A stretch of DNA of 64,000 nt from Dasypus novemcinctus (GCF_030445035.2 NC_080673.1:190259216-190323215); one strand, 5' to 3'. Positions 12,720 to 24,465 are shown, counted from the first letter of the stretch. The notes: generated by a model from the letters alone, not told the origin. Translations and numbers: made by a program.

Positions 12720-12839
12720 TCTGCTTTCCCTACTGGAATGTTTAGATTATTAAAGGATGAATCTTGCATATAGTGCCCACTGATGTATGCAATGATGTAC
12801 AATGTTGGATACTAGGGTTTCAGTAAATATTATTAAGTA

Positions 12840-13140
12840 TTTAATACTTCAAATTTTTAATCTTCAAATATTTAATCTTCAAAATAATGCTATGGTGGTG
12901 AGCGGATGTAGCTCAAGTGGTTGAACACCTGCCTCCCATGTACAAGATCCTGGGTTCAATCCCCGGTAAAATAAAAAAATAATGCTGTGGATTAAGCACT
13001 ATTATTTTCCTATTTTAAAGGCAAGCAAGTGGTGTTTAAGTAATTAAACAGCATGTCAGAGCAGCCTTAATTAGAGTCAAGGTTTGAGTGTATGTGTCTG
13101 GCACCAGAGCTTAAATTCTTACCCATGAAATTATGAGGCC
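12840..13140 (-). repeat. MIR SINE interrupted by a younger SINE
   Basis: Reversed MIR text, such as ACTATTATTTTCCTATTTTA followed by a GCAAGCAAGTGG phrase and a reversed tRNA-like section, extends on both sides of the SINE at 12896-12975. The MIR is therefore older. Confidence 0.55.
12896..12975 (+). mobile_element. Short tRNA-derived SINE with TSD
   Basis: A compact SINE of about 80 bp. An A-box-like TAGCTCAAGTGG (12910-12921) and a B-box-like GGGTTCAATCCCC give an internal Pol III promoter, followed by an A-rich tail. Flanking duplications AAAATAATGCTATGG (12881-12895) and AAAATAATGCTGTGG (12976-12990) differ by one base. The head matches the DAS-type armadillo SINEs, so this may be the simplest subfamily. 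Confidence 0.85.
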
Positions 13141-14055
13141 TTGGATAAATTCCAGATATTTTGCTTGGATCCATAAGTAGATGGCAAAAATATTCAGAGA
13201 GGGTGCTATTCAATGGTTGTAAAAATAAGTCAGTATTAAAATATTAATAGGTTGCATTTTAGATGCTTGTGGAGCATGCAATTGCATGGCAGGCTGGGAG
13301 TTAGAGGGCAACACGTTTAAAATTACCTTATTTGCAACTCTCTTTCAAAATGGCATGTAAACATGAATGAGAGAGTTCAGACACCAGCACAGTAAATAAA
13401 TGTAAAGCCATTACTAAACAGCATACTCTCTATATTTGACTAACTGAGCTACAGTAGCTCCAAATCAAAGTTGTTTCTCATTGGTTTAATCTGAGCAAAG
13501 TACAGAAAATGCTTCACTTTATGTTCTTAGTTAAGGCCCCAGACAGTGACTGGAGGCAGTGCCTGTATAAGGAACACATCACAGATACAGCAGAGCAATT
13601 CTCCAGAGTTTAGCTTCCATAGGGAAAAACAGAGCAATCTCTTCTTTCTAAAATTAAATTTCCACATTGTGTTTTGATAAAAGATATTTTCTTAATTTTT
13701 CTTTCCTTGAGTATCCACATTTTCTGACAAAATAAACAGTGACCCTAAATGTAAGTTATTGAATTACCTTATATTTGCCTTTCAGATTCAGTTTCCCAAA
13801 ATTTTCCAGCTCTCTAGTGCCATGTCTAATCTGTGTTGTGTAAAAGGACCCTTTTTTCAGTTTTGTATCCTACTGCTTTGAGGCTGAAGAAGAGAAAAAG
13901 AAGGCCTGCCATTTACTACTGGTAGTTTTTAGTTATAGTAAAAACTTTTGACCTTTTCGCTAATGGGTACAAAGGAAATTGCAAGTCAGATAACAATGGT
14001 TCCAAACCAGAACGAAAGCTCAAACAGGTAATTAAATTATGGCCTGAGGCACAGA
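13141..14055. other. No recognised feature
   Basis: Mixed-composition DNA without clear repeat or coding signal. The sequence 13500-13620 is somewhat less AT-rich than its surroundings. Confidence 0.4.
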
Positions 14056-14059
14056 CTGA

Positions 14060-14215
14060 TACAGTGTGGTGTAGCAGACAAAGTGAGGTTCATGGAAAAG
14101 GATGCAGGTCTGATCTGGGCTTAGCCACTGTCTGGGTATTTAGGCAATTCACTTTCCTCTGTCCTCAGCTTCCACTTCTGTTTGGAACCTGTCTAGTAGC
14201 TTTAAGATAGATAGC
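14060..14215 (+). repeat. MIR SINE fragment
   Basis: Sense-strand MIR text: a GTGGTGTAGCAGACAAAG start, a CTGGGCTTAGCCACTGTCTG core and a GGCAATTCACTTTCCTCTGT segment followed by a CTCAGCTTCCACTTCTG-like phrase. Confidence 0.55.
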
Positions 14216-14385
14216 TTCTGAGAAGTGAAAACTGCAGGAATCAACTTGACTATTTCTTAATGGGCTATCAACTGCAGAGGTAGGTACACATAATGCACAT
14301 TAACCCATAGTGATAGCATTACCAGTGCTCTTGTGATGAGAAGCTTCTTCAGATTGGAAGAAGATAGTCTACCAATTTGCCCTCT

Positions 14386-15050
14386 GTCTTAGTTTTGCTA
14401 AAGGCTGCCAATGCAAAATACCAGAAATGGGTTGGCTTTTAAAATAGGAATTTATTAGGTTAGGAGCAGTTCTGAGGTTGTGAAAATGTCCAAATAAAAA
14501 CATCATCAGGGATGCTGTCTCACCAAAGTTTGGCTGCTGGCAGTCCTGGACTCCTGCAAAAGGCAAAATAGCGATCTGTCTCTGCCTTCTTCTCCAGGTT
14601 CACTTTCTCCGCCCGCTCAGCTCCAGGCCATCAGGCATGGCTCTTCTCTTCCCTCTCCTCAGGATCTGTCTCTTTCAGCTTCTAGCTGCTCTGTGGGCCT
14701 AGCCTCCCAGGGACATCTGCCCCTCTCTGAGCCTCTGTGCTCCACTGATTCCAGCCAAAAGACTCTCTCTCAGCCCTTCTGGGTTTCTCTGGGTTTCTGT
14801 AGCTGCAGACAATCCATGGCAGGTAAAATGGTGCTTTCTTCCTCTGCCTTCTCTTCCATTTATACAGGACTCCATTAAAGGATTAAGACCCATCCTAGGT
14901 CCCATAATCTAATCAAAGGCCCTTAGCTGAAGCAATCTAATCAGAAGTGATCTAATCAAAAGGTCTCTTAACTAAATCTAATCAAAAGACCCCACATAGA
15001 ATAAGTTGATAGGCACAGGAATGGTTAAGCTAAGAAGAAAACATCACTGT
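14386..15050 (-). mobile_element. MaLR-like LTR, group B
   Basis: Starts TGTCTTAGTTTTGC and continues AATACCAGAAATGGGTTGGC, shared with 51190-51845 and reversed at the end of 44055-44599. The right part holds repeated TCTAATCAAAAG phrases. In the sense orientation this is a U3-to-U5 LTR with a polyadenylation-like region near 14440-14460. I could not find a clean duplication at the right edge, so the end is approximate. Confidence 0.6.
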
Positions 15051-15059
15051 ACGTACAAG

Positions 15060-15900
15060 GCAACAGATCCTAGTGATGAAAGACATGTCAAAAATTTTTA
15101 ATTTTATATTTTTAATTATTTCAATTTTTATATTTTATTTGTTATTTTTAAAGCTATCATTATTATTTAATTTTTTCATTAATTTGTATTTGGTTATTTT
15201 GTTGGTTTCATTTTTGAGGACTTTTTGGATCAGAGAAGGGTTACAACTGTGGTGAGGTCAGATCATTAGTGTGGGTTGTCAGTGATGGGGATGCATGGGA
15301 GGAGGTTCAACTGGGTCAAGTATATAAGGCATATAAATGTGTTCAGTGTTCATGGGGCATTGTAACACTGGGTGGAGATTCACACAATAGCTGAAAGAAT
15401 ATCAAATTCCCATGCTGGGGAGCTCTGCCACATTCCCTAATGGGACAGCAAGAATCCCTAAGTATAGGGGCAGTGACTAGTGAATGAGGATGGACCATTG
15501 ACAGGCTCTTGATATTGATGATTATACTTATAAACCTTTACTTCTGAAATTAAAACTTAGCCTGATATTATCACATGGGAAAATATGGATGAATCTTGAA
15601 GACTTTATGTTGAGTGAAGCAAGACAGGCACTGATGGACAAATATTACATGACCTAATTGATATGAATTAAGCAAATTGAACAGACTCACAGAGCTGGAG
15701 TCTGGAAGATAGGTTTACAGGAGACAGAAAGAGTCAAGAAAGGGACAAGAAGGTTGTGAGCCAATGTCCATATGGGCAAAATCTATGATAAGGTGGAAGG
15801 GTGTAGTTGTGCAGTGGATAGGCATGACAGTGGTATAGCGATGCTATTGGGTTGGGCAGTGTTGGTTTTTTTGATGAGGGTGCAGTGGGGAAGGTGGGTT
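15060..15900 (+). mobile_element. L1 3' end, sense strand
   Basis: The phrase TTATGTTGAGTGAAGCAAGA (15607-15626), then a GACAAATATTACATGACC phrase and CTCACAGAGCTGGAG, belongs to the 3' part of an L1-type element. The left part up to 15230 is extremely T-rich. The exact 5' limit is unclear. Confidence 0.55.
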
Positions 15901-15904
15901 GTCC

Positions 15905-17290
15905 TATCATCCTCTTCTTGAAACTCATTTGTCATTTCATTTCTGGGACACCTCTCTCTTTCTATTTCACTGGCTGGTTCTTTTCAAGCTCTGTTGTTAG
16001 TTTCTTCACCTATTCTAATCTCTAGGCAATGGAATAACTCATGTCTCAAATCTCTCTCTGTTCTTTCTACATTGACTTTCTAAATCTTCTCTTCACAAGC
16101 AATTGTGTTAGTTCTTTAGTGTTACCATAACAAAGTATTACGAAAATATGCTTAAAATATGAGTATTTTGTTCTCTAACAGTTTTGTAGGCCAAAAGTCT
16201 AAAATCAAGGTGTTGATAAGTCTATGTTCCCTCCAAAGTCTTTAGGGGAGAATTGACGCTTGTCTCCTCCAGCTTCTGGTAGCTCCAAATGTTGTGTGGT
16301 TTGTGAAAACCTAATTCCAATCTCTTCCTGTCCTCATATAGCCTTTTCCTCTGTGTCTCCCTTTGTCTCCTATTCACATCTAACTCTCCTTTCTCTAATA
16401 AAGACACTCATCATTGGATTTAGGGCTCACAGTAATGCATATAAACTCATCTTAATGTGATTATATCTACAAAGACCCTGTTCCTGATAAGGTCACATTC
16501 ACAGGTACCAGAAGTTAGAACTTGAATTTACCTTTTTGGAGGACACAATTCAACCCACTACATCCATGGTTTTGAGTATCATCTTCAATCTGATAAATCT
16601 CACATTTTTTATCTTCAGTTAAATCTTCTCCCCTGAACCCAAAATTTATGAATAAACTTCCTATTAGACATTTTCACATGGATGACTAATAGGTAATCTC
16701 ACATTTAACATTTCCTAAAGTGATTACCTGATTTCCTCTCCTTTATCCTCCAAAACTGTTTCCCCTACAGTTTTCTTCATCTCAGTTAATGGCAATTCAA
16801 ACTTTCCAATTATTTAAGCCAAATCATCCCTGAATCTTCTCTTTTGCCCATACTCCACACTTCTAAAGATATACAGAACTGAACTACATTTCACCAACAT
16901 GGCCATTACACTCTAGTTCAAGTCACCATCTTATTTCTTCTGGATAATTTCATCCTCTTCTAATTTGTCTCTTTACTGTATCCTTGCCAGAGATGGTCTA
17001 TTTTTACCAAAAGCTAGAGGAATCCTGTCACTCTTCTCAAATCTCAGTGACTTTCTATCTCACTGAAAATAAAAGCCAGTATATTTATGATAGCCTGGAA
17101 GGCACCACATGATCTGACTCTTATTAGTTCTGTGACATCACATCTTGAAACTCCCTGTCTTTCCTCAGTCTGCTCTTCTTCTTCTCTTGGAATGTGCCAT
17201 GCACAGTCCTAAACCAAGCTCTGTAGTTTCTGTTCCCTAGGCCTGTAATACTCTTTGCCAGAAAGGTGGGAATGTGCTTGGCATATTCTC
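15905..17290 (+). mobile_element. L2 with reverse-transcriptase remnant, interrupted
   Basis: Sense-strand L2 that resumes after the MLT1-like LTR at 16105-16562. The block 16563-17290 runs from the region that in intact L2 encodes the YADD box of the reverse transcriptase, through TCTCAGTTAATGGCAATTC, to TGTTCCCTAGGCCTGTAATA near the end of the element. Multiple frameshifts are present. It reads as one old LINE in which the LTR later landed. Confidence 0.6.
16105..16562 (-). mobile_element. MLT1-like LTR (ERVL-MaLR), reversed
   Basis: Begins TGTGTTAGTTCTTTAGTGTT and ends with GGAGGACACAATTCAACCCA, which together are the reversed ends of an MLT1-type LTR. The phrases AAAATCAAGGTGTTGATAAG and AAGACCCTGTTCCTGATAAG fit internal positions. 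It sits inside the L2 at 15905-17290. Confidence 0.65.
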
Positions 17291-18195
17291 CCTACTATCT
17301 AGTTTCAGTCTTAACCCTAGAAAGAAAGTTCAGTATTTTATTCTTTTCTTGGGACCTGGAAGTCTTTGATTCAATTCTAAGCATGGGTATGGAATAGGGT
17401 GGTGGTATCATGTGTACTCTAATCCAGAGAAGCACATAGGCTGGTTTAAAAAATGCTTATTAAAATATGCACACATGTGCTTTGTCACATTCTTCTTTGT
17501 AACTGTATCTCCTAACACATGGGTACTCAAAAAAAAAAGTTTATAAATGATAGCTCAATGTATTACGGGCAATTTGAAATTCATATATAAATAATTTATA
17601 GTAATCTCAATGAAATACAATCTGGTGGAAAATACAAACAAGCTTGGTCATCAAAGGGCTATGTCCAAAATCCTAGAAATATGCAGGGAAGATAAATTAT
17701 TTATGATGTGGCAGGAGCAGTGAGTTGAAAATTAGAGATGTACTTCTGGAGTTTCTGGAGTTTGAGGATGCTTCTTATGTGTGGGGAGGATTTTGAGAAG
17801 CAAAAATAGATGCTGAGGAGAAACTGAAGAGGCCCTAGGAACTGAAGAGACCCTAATGAAACATGTAGCCTCATATTCCCCAAATCCTTCTTAAGACAAA
17901 GGTGCACTCTTAGATGCATGGAGGGATAAGATAGATTTCAATTGTAGCAATGGGTATAGTGAAGATTCTTGGGGCTTTCTTGCACTGGAAACTCCTGGAA
18001 AACAACCCCTATTCTAAAATAACCTCAAGTTTGAGGTCCAGGTCAATGTCACACAAGGACCCAGGCAACAAAGCTCGAGGCTGAGGCCTTTCAGAATCTT
18101 GATTTGGGAAACAGATGTGTGTTACATTCTCAGAAATCTACCCAAGGATTTTTCCAGCCATCTTAGAAATTTTTTTCCACAGTTTGCAATAGTAT
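17291..18195. other. No recognised feature
   Basis: No assignable repeat or gene. The segment 17700-17920 carries short internal repeats of TTCTGGAGTTT and GAAGAGACC type. Confidence 0.4.
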
Positions 18196-18199
18196 GTAT

Positions 18200-19300
18200 T
18201 TTTCTTTTTCTAGCTATAATTTTGAGTTAGCATAAAATAAAGTTGACTTTTTAATTTTTTAATTTATGGTGCTAATTATTGTTTTAATACCTGTGGAGAT
18301 TTATGTAACCATTGCCACAATCATAATGCCTGAAAGTTACATTACCCTCCTAACTCCCTTTTGCTCCCCCTGTGTAGTGAAACCCAAACCCATTTGAATC
18401 TCCTGGTAATCACTGATCTGTTTTCTATTTCCTTAGATGTGCTACTTACAGAATGCCATAAAAACAGAATCATACTAGCTTTTTTTACTTCGCAAATGCC
18501 TTTGAGATTCATCCATGGTATAGCATGAATCAAGAAAATTCTCCTTTGTTAAAATAATTAAGTAATTAATTAATTTTAAAAAGTGAAAAAAAAAAAAGCA
18601 GCAGCAACATCTTGGCAGGCCGATGCCACTGTAAAGGAAACGTGCTGTTAACATTTCTAGCTACAGTTTTGTAAAGCTGTCATAAAAAATGATATATATC
18701 CTTTGGACGAAAACTTATTAGAATGTAACAGGACAATTTTAAAGACTCATAAAGTGCAGCCTGGACGGAATTACTCTTTGCGAAGTGGATTAAAATTATT
18801 CAGTTTCACAAATTTGTGAAAGTGAAAAAATGAATTTATTTTTAGAAATAATGAATTAAATATTTAAGATACAAAAAAAGAATATTCTCCTTTTTATTGT
18901 GTTTGATTATATGACTATACCACAATTTGTTTCTCTGTCCATAGTTTGAAAGATATTTGGGTTATTTCTGGTGCTGGGAAATTAAGACTAAAGCTGCTAT
19001 AAACATTTGTTTACAGGTTTTGGGGTGAATACAGGTTTCCATTTGCCTGGTTTAAACACCCAGGAGTGGGATGCTGAATCATATGCTATTTGTATATCTA
19101 ACTTTATAAGACATTTCCAAACTGTTTCCCAGAATAACTGAGAGTGCCAGTTATTCCACATCTTCACCAACTCTTGGTATTTTTTTAATTTTTCAATTTA
19201 GCCATCCTATTAAGCATGAAGGAGTATCTCAATGTTGTTTTAATTCGCATTTTCATTTGGTATCCTTTCTTTCTCCATTCAATAGTTTTTAAACCTTTCT
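18200..19300 (-). mobile_element. Ancient L1 3' region, interrupted
   Basis: Reversed L1 3' text, such as GAGATTCATCCATGGTATAG on the left and TATTTCTGGTGCTGGGAAAT, then ATGCTGAATCATATGCTATT on the right. A 336-bp insert at 18548-18883 with its own target duplication divides it. The orientation matches reversed ORF2-3'UTR of an old L1. Confidence 0.6.
18548..18883 (+). mobile_element. Retroposed insert of unknown source
   Basis: A 336-bp segment lying inside old L1 and bounded by the exact 10-bp duplication ATTCTCCTTT (18538-18547 and 18884-18893). The right end is ACAAAAAAAG, consistent with a short poly(A) tail, so the insert is probably plus-strand. A second A-run lies internally at 18586-18597. 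The body has no tRNA-like boxes and no L1 text that I recognise. A 5'-truncated copy of some mRNA 3' UTR is the likeliest explanation, but I do not know the parent. Confidence 0.55.
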
Positions 19301-21135
19301 TAGAAATCAATTGATTATGTTTATGTGGGTCTAATTTTGGACTTTCTTCTGTTCCATTGTTCTATGTGTCAGTTCATTCCTTTTAATCCACCTTATTTTC
19401 AGTACTTAAAGTAAAACTGGGAGCATGGTCCAATAGATAACGGAACAGTTTTCTTTGTAACAGAAGATCTCTTTGGCACATAAAGGACTGCTAATGTTCT
19501 CTTGGCTTGGTTACATAGGATAAGTCCTGTAAGATATGAAAAGTCTCTTTAATCACTATAAATGTTGCTATATACAAATATAGCTTTCAATAAGATAAAT
19601 ATTAATGTTAACATTATTGAAATAAGTGACTGATATCTGATTCCAAAAGCAGTGCTTAAAATGTTCGAAGAGTTTTTGATAAGGAGTCAAGCAGGATGGA
19701 AACAAATGGCGTATCACAAGCCAACTTATATGATTTTTTCTTTCTCCACAAATAAAAACATGAGATTTCTCTCCTTTTATATCTCTTTTGCTAAATCAAT
19801 CTAAAATTCTCTGAAATTATCCTAAGTTTTATGAGGTAGTTGATGACGTAGTATCATTGACTAGCTGATTTGAGAGTTGTTTTGCAGGTAGCCTCTGTAG
19901 ACCCCCTTAGGATAATCTAAGTTGCCTTTGGGTTATAGAAAGACAAGGTGACAAGTCCTTACTTAAATTTGAAAATATTATCTCCTAGTTTGTAGTTTAG
20001 AACTTCCATGCTATTAAAAGACATAGGTAACCCCAGCTATAGGAAACAGGACTAAACATGGAAATGGGAGTAATCAAAAAATAAATGATTAAAAATAGCT
20101 TGTAAGGCCCAAGTTCATCTCTGTCATCCTCCTGCTGCCCAAGATTTTCTTTCCTTATCTTATCCCTAAACCAATTCTTAACTTTCATTGCATTTTAGAT
20201 TAAATTTGCATACCTTCAATAATTTGATGTTCAGCCAAATAGATTAGAATCTCTGCGGCTTGAGGCTCAGTCATCTATACTTTTAAAACACTTCAAGTGA
20301 TTTTCATGTACAGCCACAGTTGTGCACCTCTGTTCAGATGGTCTTTTCTCATACTAAATCTCTGTCCACACACTCTTACCAAGACAATATACTCCCTGTC
20401 TCCCCCTGCCCTGCTCATCTTCACATTCCAGCCATTCACAATCCCCTTAAGTTTTGTAAACTCAGTGTCCTTTAGTATTGTCTAACTGGGTCCCCTATGT
20501 ACACAACATCAGGGGAAGGGCCAAAGTGACCCCAGATGCTATATCAACAATTCTATCTTAAGATTTGACAAAATACTATGCGTCCACTTACGCTTTTGCT
20601 GTCTGAACTTCAGAAAATATCAATATGACACCCTCAACAGTAAAATTTATAAAAGTAATTATGGAAATTTCCCTATTTTGAGCCTTCTAGCTGGCATATT
20701 TGCTTTTATTGTATTTTACCTTCTTCACAGTTGCACAACTATTACTTTTGTGAAATGTTAGCAAAATATCTACACACACATCAATTCTAAAGTTAGCATT
20801 CAGAACTTTGAATGATATGGTCCATCTAGTCCTTGTAAGTGTCATAGTTCATTATGAAATTCAGGAATCTTTCATAGGAATCTAAATGCTATTAATCACA
20901 CTTAAGGGGAGAGGTAGAGAGAAAATGAATAAAAAAGACTTGGCAAGAAAGATCGCAGAATTATATCTCCCTAATTTATAGAGGCATGGTCAAATCTATA
21001 AAAGATAAATCTAATTAATTAATCATTAATCCTTTTTATATTATTTCAATAATAATAATTTTAAAAAAACAAACAAAAAAGAAAATTTTTTACCTCTCAA
21101 TTTCCCTTTCCATACAAAGCTGCTATTTCTGGCCA
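19301..21135. other. No recognised feature
   Basis: About 1.8 kb with no assignable gene or repeat. Open frames at 19997-20188 and 20297-20485 are short and show no family features. Near 21060-21085 there is an AAAC-rich run. Confidence 0.4.
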
Positions 21136-21139
21136 TTCT

Positions 21140-21480
21140 TGCACATTATTTGTTTATTTTTGGGTAGTATTATTGAGATATATTCATATATCATATGATC
21201 TATCCAAAGTTTACAATCAATGGCTTTTAGTATAATCAAAATGTTGTGCATTCATAACTACAAAAGATTTTAGAACAATTTCATTACTTCAAAAAAAAAA
21301 TAAAACCCCATATCACTTAGCAGGCACTTCTCAATCCCTCTTCCTTCCCTAGCCTTACATAAACACAAATTTCTGGATTTTTATCTTGTTATTTTGAACA
21401 AAAAAAGAAATTTCCTGTTCTTTGTATTTTTTATAATATCTTTTTTGCACACTGAATATTTCACTATTTTACTGTGTTAT
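21140..21480 (-). mobile_element. L1 3' end, reversed
   Basis: Reversed L1 3' text: GTATTATTGAGATATATTCA, then CAATGGCTTTTAGTATAATC and GTGCATTCATAACTAC. The same layout appears at 45295 onwards and 48735 onwards. Confidence 0.55.
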
Positions 21481-21492
21481 CTCTGGGATATA

Positions 21493-22669
21493 TTATGTTG
21501 GTGCAAAAGGAATTGTGGTTTCAGACTGTGAATTTTAAATCATGATAACTAGGCTCAAACACATCTTTATTAATCACAATAGGAACATTACAATCAACAC
21601 ATTTTTGCCAATGAGAAATAAGTTTGTTTATTCCTGTAGCATAAAAATCTGTGCTTCAGGATTCAACAAACTCTTGGAAAGCATTTTCTGCATCCTACTG
21701 GTTGTGGAAGCATTTTCCTTGCAAAAAGTTGCCTAGATGCTTGAAGAAGTGCCAGTAGGTTGGTGAGAGGTCAGGTGAATATGGCAGATGCAGCAAAATT
21801 TTGTAGCCCAAATTCTTTCAACTTTTGAAGCATTGGTTATGCAATGTACAGTTGTTCATTGTAGTGGAGAAGAATTGGGCCCTTTCTGTTGACCAATGCT
21901 GGCTGCAGGCTTTGCAGTTTTTGGTGCATCTCAACAATTTGCTGAGCATACTTCTCAGATGTAGTATTTTCACCAGATTCAGAAAGCTATAGTGGATCAG
22001 ACTGACAGCAGATCATCAAACAGTGACCATGATCTGTTTTTAGTGCAAGTTTGGCTTTGGGAAGTGCTTTGGAGCTTCTCGGTCCAAACACTGAGCTGTT
22101 CATTGCCAGTTGACATATAAAATCCACTTTCTGTCACACATCCCAATCCAATTGAGAAATGATTTGTTGTGTCGTAGAATGAGAGAAGACAACACTTCAA
22201 AATGAAGATTTTTTAATGATTTTTGATGAAATCAGCTAATGAGGCACTCACTTATTGAGCTTTTTCACCTTTCCAATTTGCTTCAAACGCCAAATGACTG
22301 TAGAATGGTCGACACTGAGTTCTTCGGTAACTTTCCATATAGTTCTAAGAGGATCAGTTTCAATGATTGCTCTCAATTGGTCCTTGTCAACCTCTAATGG
22401 CTGGCCACTATGGTCCTCATCTTCAAGGCTCTAATCTCCTTTGCAAAACTTCTTGCACTATATGTTCATTAGCAGTTCCTGGCCAAATAAGATGTTGATA
22501 TTGTGAGTTGTCTCTGCTGCTTTACGGCCCATTTTGAACTCGAATATCGCTCAAATTTGCTTTTTGTGTAAATCAGTCCCATAGTCTAAAATAAATATAA
22601 AATAAACAGTAAGTAATAAGTCATTAGCAAAAAAACAAAATGAGAAATGCACATTAAAATGATATGTAG
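21493..22669 (-). pseudogene. Dead mariner (Hsmar1-like) transposon
   Basis: A Tc1/mariner element in reverse orientation, next to a TA at 21491-21492. The left terminal repeat begins TTATGTTGGTGCAAAAGGAA, one or two changes from the Hsmar1/cecropia-type terminal repeat. Read on the minus strand, the interior matches a mariner transposase along most of its length, from the helix-turn-helix N-terminal part (about 22250-22570) to the C-terminus near 21560. Stops are visible, for example TGA at 22248-22250 and TAG at 22236-22238, and there are indels near the N-terminus. Of the three catalytic aspartates, the first region keeps its D, while the second and third positions both read as Tyr. The 5' end is split by a younger insertion at 22670-23186. 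A decayed terminal repeat may follow at about 23187-23225. Confidence 0.85.
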
Positions 22670-23186
22670 AACTATAGACTGTGGTTAACAGCAATACTAT
22701 AATATTCTTGTATTAATGCCAAGCTATACTGTGTTGATAATGGAGGTGTATGGAAAAAGTGTGTCAAATGTGTGCTATGGACCATGATTGGTGGTAATAG
22801 TCTGATGATATTATCTCATAATCTATAACAAATGTTCCATCAGGGTGTGGAGTTGTATGGGAAATCTACACATCTGTATGATTGTTTTGCAAGTTCACAA
22901 TATCTGTAACAAAAATACATTTTAAAAAAATACTATGAGTTGGGGGAAAAACACACCAAATCTAAGATCAGGAATATAGTTGGTAGTAATATTTTGATAA
23001 TGCTCTTGCATAGTTTGTAAAAAATGTTCCACAACAATGCAAAGAGTTGGTGGAGGGGTGATATATGAGACCCCTGTGTGATGTTATATATATATGTATT
23101 TTGTAAGTTCACAATCTTTACTATACACTTATTGTTTATGTGTGTTCATGTATGAATGATATACTTCAATTAAAAAAAATTTTTTT
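22670..23186 (+). mobile_element. L1-like 3' tail inside the mariner
   Basis: Flanked by AAATGATATGTAG (22657-22669) and AAATGATATATAG (23187-23199), a 13-bp duplication with one mismatch. The insert carries two related units, about 22672-22930 and 22936-23180. Each has a GGTRGTAATA, AAATGTTCCA, GTTTTGCAAGTTCACAAT-type order, like other L1 3' tails in the window but of a different subfamily. It ends in an A/T-rich tail. Confidence 0.6.
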
Positions 23187-23199
23187 AAATGATATATAG

Positions 23200-23884
23200 C
23201 GTAACCACATTTATTTAAGAATATATGTCAATGGCAAATAGCAAATTGTATGTTCCTTAAATTTGTATCCAACTATTGATATGACAGAGATATCCTTGAA
23301 TGCCAGGAGCTAACAAAACATACAAACAAATGTAAATTAAAAACAACATCTTTCATAGTTTTGGCAAATTGGCTCTGCATTGACTGGTGCTTTCATTCAG
23401 AGTTTACCCTTCCTATCATTATCATTCCATGGCAAATATGAAGCACAGAGTTTTCTATTTTCTGAGCTTGTGTTGTCCTCACTCATGGACTTAGTGGTTC
23501 CCCCATTGGTAAGAATCCAAATGTTTCCTTTACACCCTATGAAAGAGGCTACTCTCCCATACTCCCAGATACTCCACTGTATGTCTTAAAGCCTGTAATT
23601 TTTTTGCACTAGTTCTATTTGACTTAATTTTTCTTAAACTGCTTTGGTCTTCTGCAAGTTGCTTCTACTTGCAAGGCAAGTTCTGGGATGGTGACCCAGA
23701 TACAAGTGTCCTGCTTCAGGCTTTCAGGCTGCCATCCAATAGATTGGCATTGATATAAAGGCACCCCAGCATGCATATAGAGTATATGCTGCTTACTCCA
23801 GAACTGGACCCCAGACCAACAATTGGTGTACAGGCCAGTTGTGCACCGTGTTGGGGAAGGGGCCAGCAAAGGCCCTATAAGCTT
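23200..23884. other. No recognised feature
   Basis: Unassigned. The part 23640-23880 is less AT-rich than its neighbours and contains an open frame on the minus strand, but its translation shows no family features. Confidence 0.4.
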
Positions 23885-24027
23885 CTATTTTTTTAATTAA
23901 TTTTATTTTTTTTTCCACCCCCTCCCCTTGACCTACTGTTTTTGCTGTCTATGTTCATTTCCTGTGTGATCTTCTGTATCTATTTTTCTTTTTGTCTTCT
24001 CGTCTTTCTCCTCTAGGATTCACTGGA

Positions 24028-24465
24028 TGCGGGCAGCGGCGGGCCTCCGGGAGGGTCGGCGGTTGGCCGGGCGGGCTCTCCGGACGGGGGCTGCCTCGCG
24101 GTCGAAGGAGAGGAGGGGGTTCGGCACGAAGCCGTTGGGCCCTCGCTCTCTCCGCTCAGGCATGGGGGACGCGCGGTGCAAGCAAGAACACCACGGAGAC
24201 AAGGTCTAGGCACAAGTCTACTTTATTGTTGAAGGGGACATGGTTTTATAGGGTCTAGGGATACGTAAAGGGACTTGATTGGTGCCGGCGGGTGCTGTTG
24301 CTTGCGTAGGCGGTTACTGGACAGTAAGCTGGCTAAGAGGTTAGGAGCAAGGGAGGGGAAGGGGAAAGTGTGGGCTGTCTAGATAACAGCTAGGCGGAAG
24401 ACGGAGAAGGGGAGAAGGAGGGGCAGCGCCGGCTGCCAATACTGGGCGGGAAGGAGACGGGGACA
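24028..24465 (-). mobile_element. ERV solo LTR, 6-bp TSD
   Basis: GC-rich LTR, TG...CA on the plus strand, with the exact duplication ACTGGA at 24022-24027 and 24466-24471. On the minus strand it has a TATAAAA box (24244-24250) and AATAAA (24222-24227) about 20 bp apart, implying a very short R region. The segment around these signals matches the LTR at 34480-35103. Six-base duplications and a short R fit a class II (betaretrovirus-like) ERV. No coding sequence adjoins it. It shows little decay, so it is probably fairly young. Confidence 0.8.

Noticed and set aside
12896-12975. tRNA gene
   Set aside because: It has A- and B-box-like motifs but lacks a full cloverleaf, and it carries an A-rich tail and target duplication, so it is a SINE.
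24028-24465. CpG-island promoter of a host gene
   Set aside because: The GC-rich block has LTR ends and an exact 6-bp duplication, so it is a retroviral LTR. No adjacent exon is visible.
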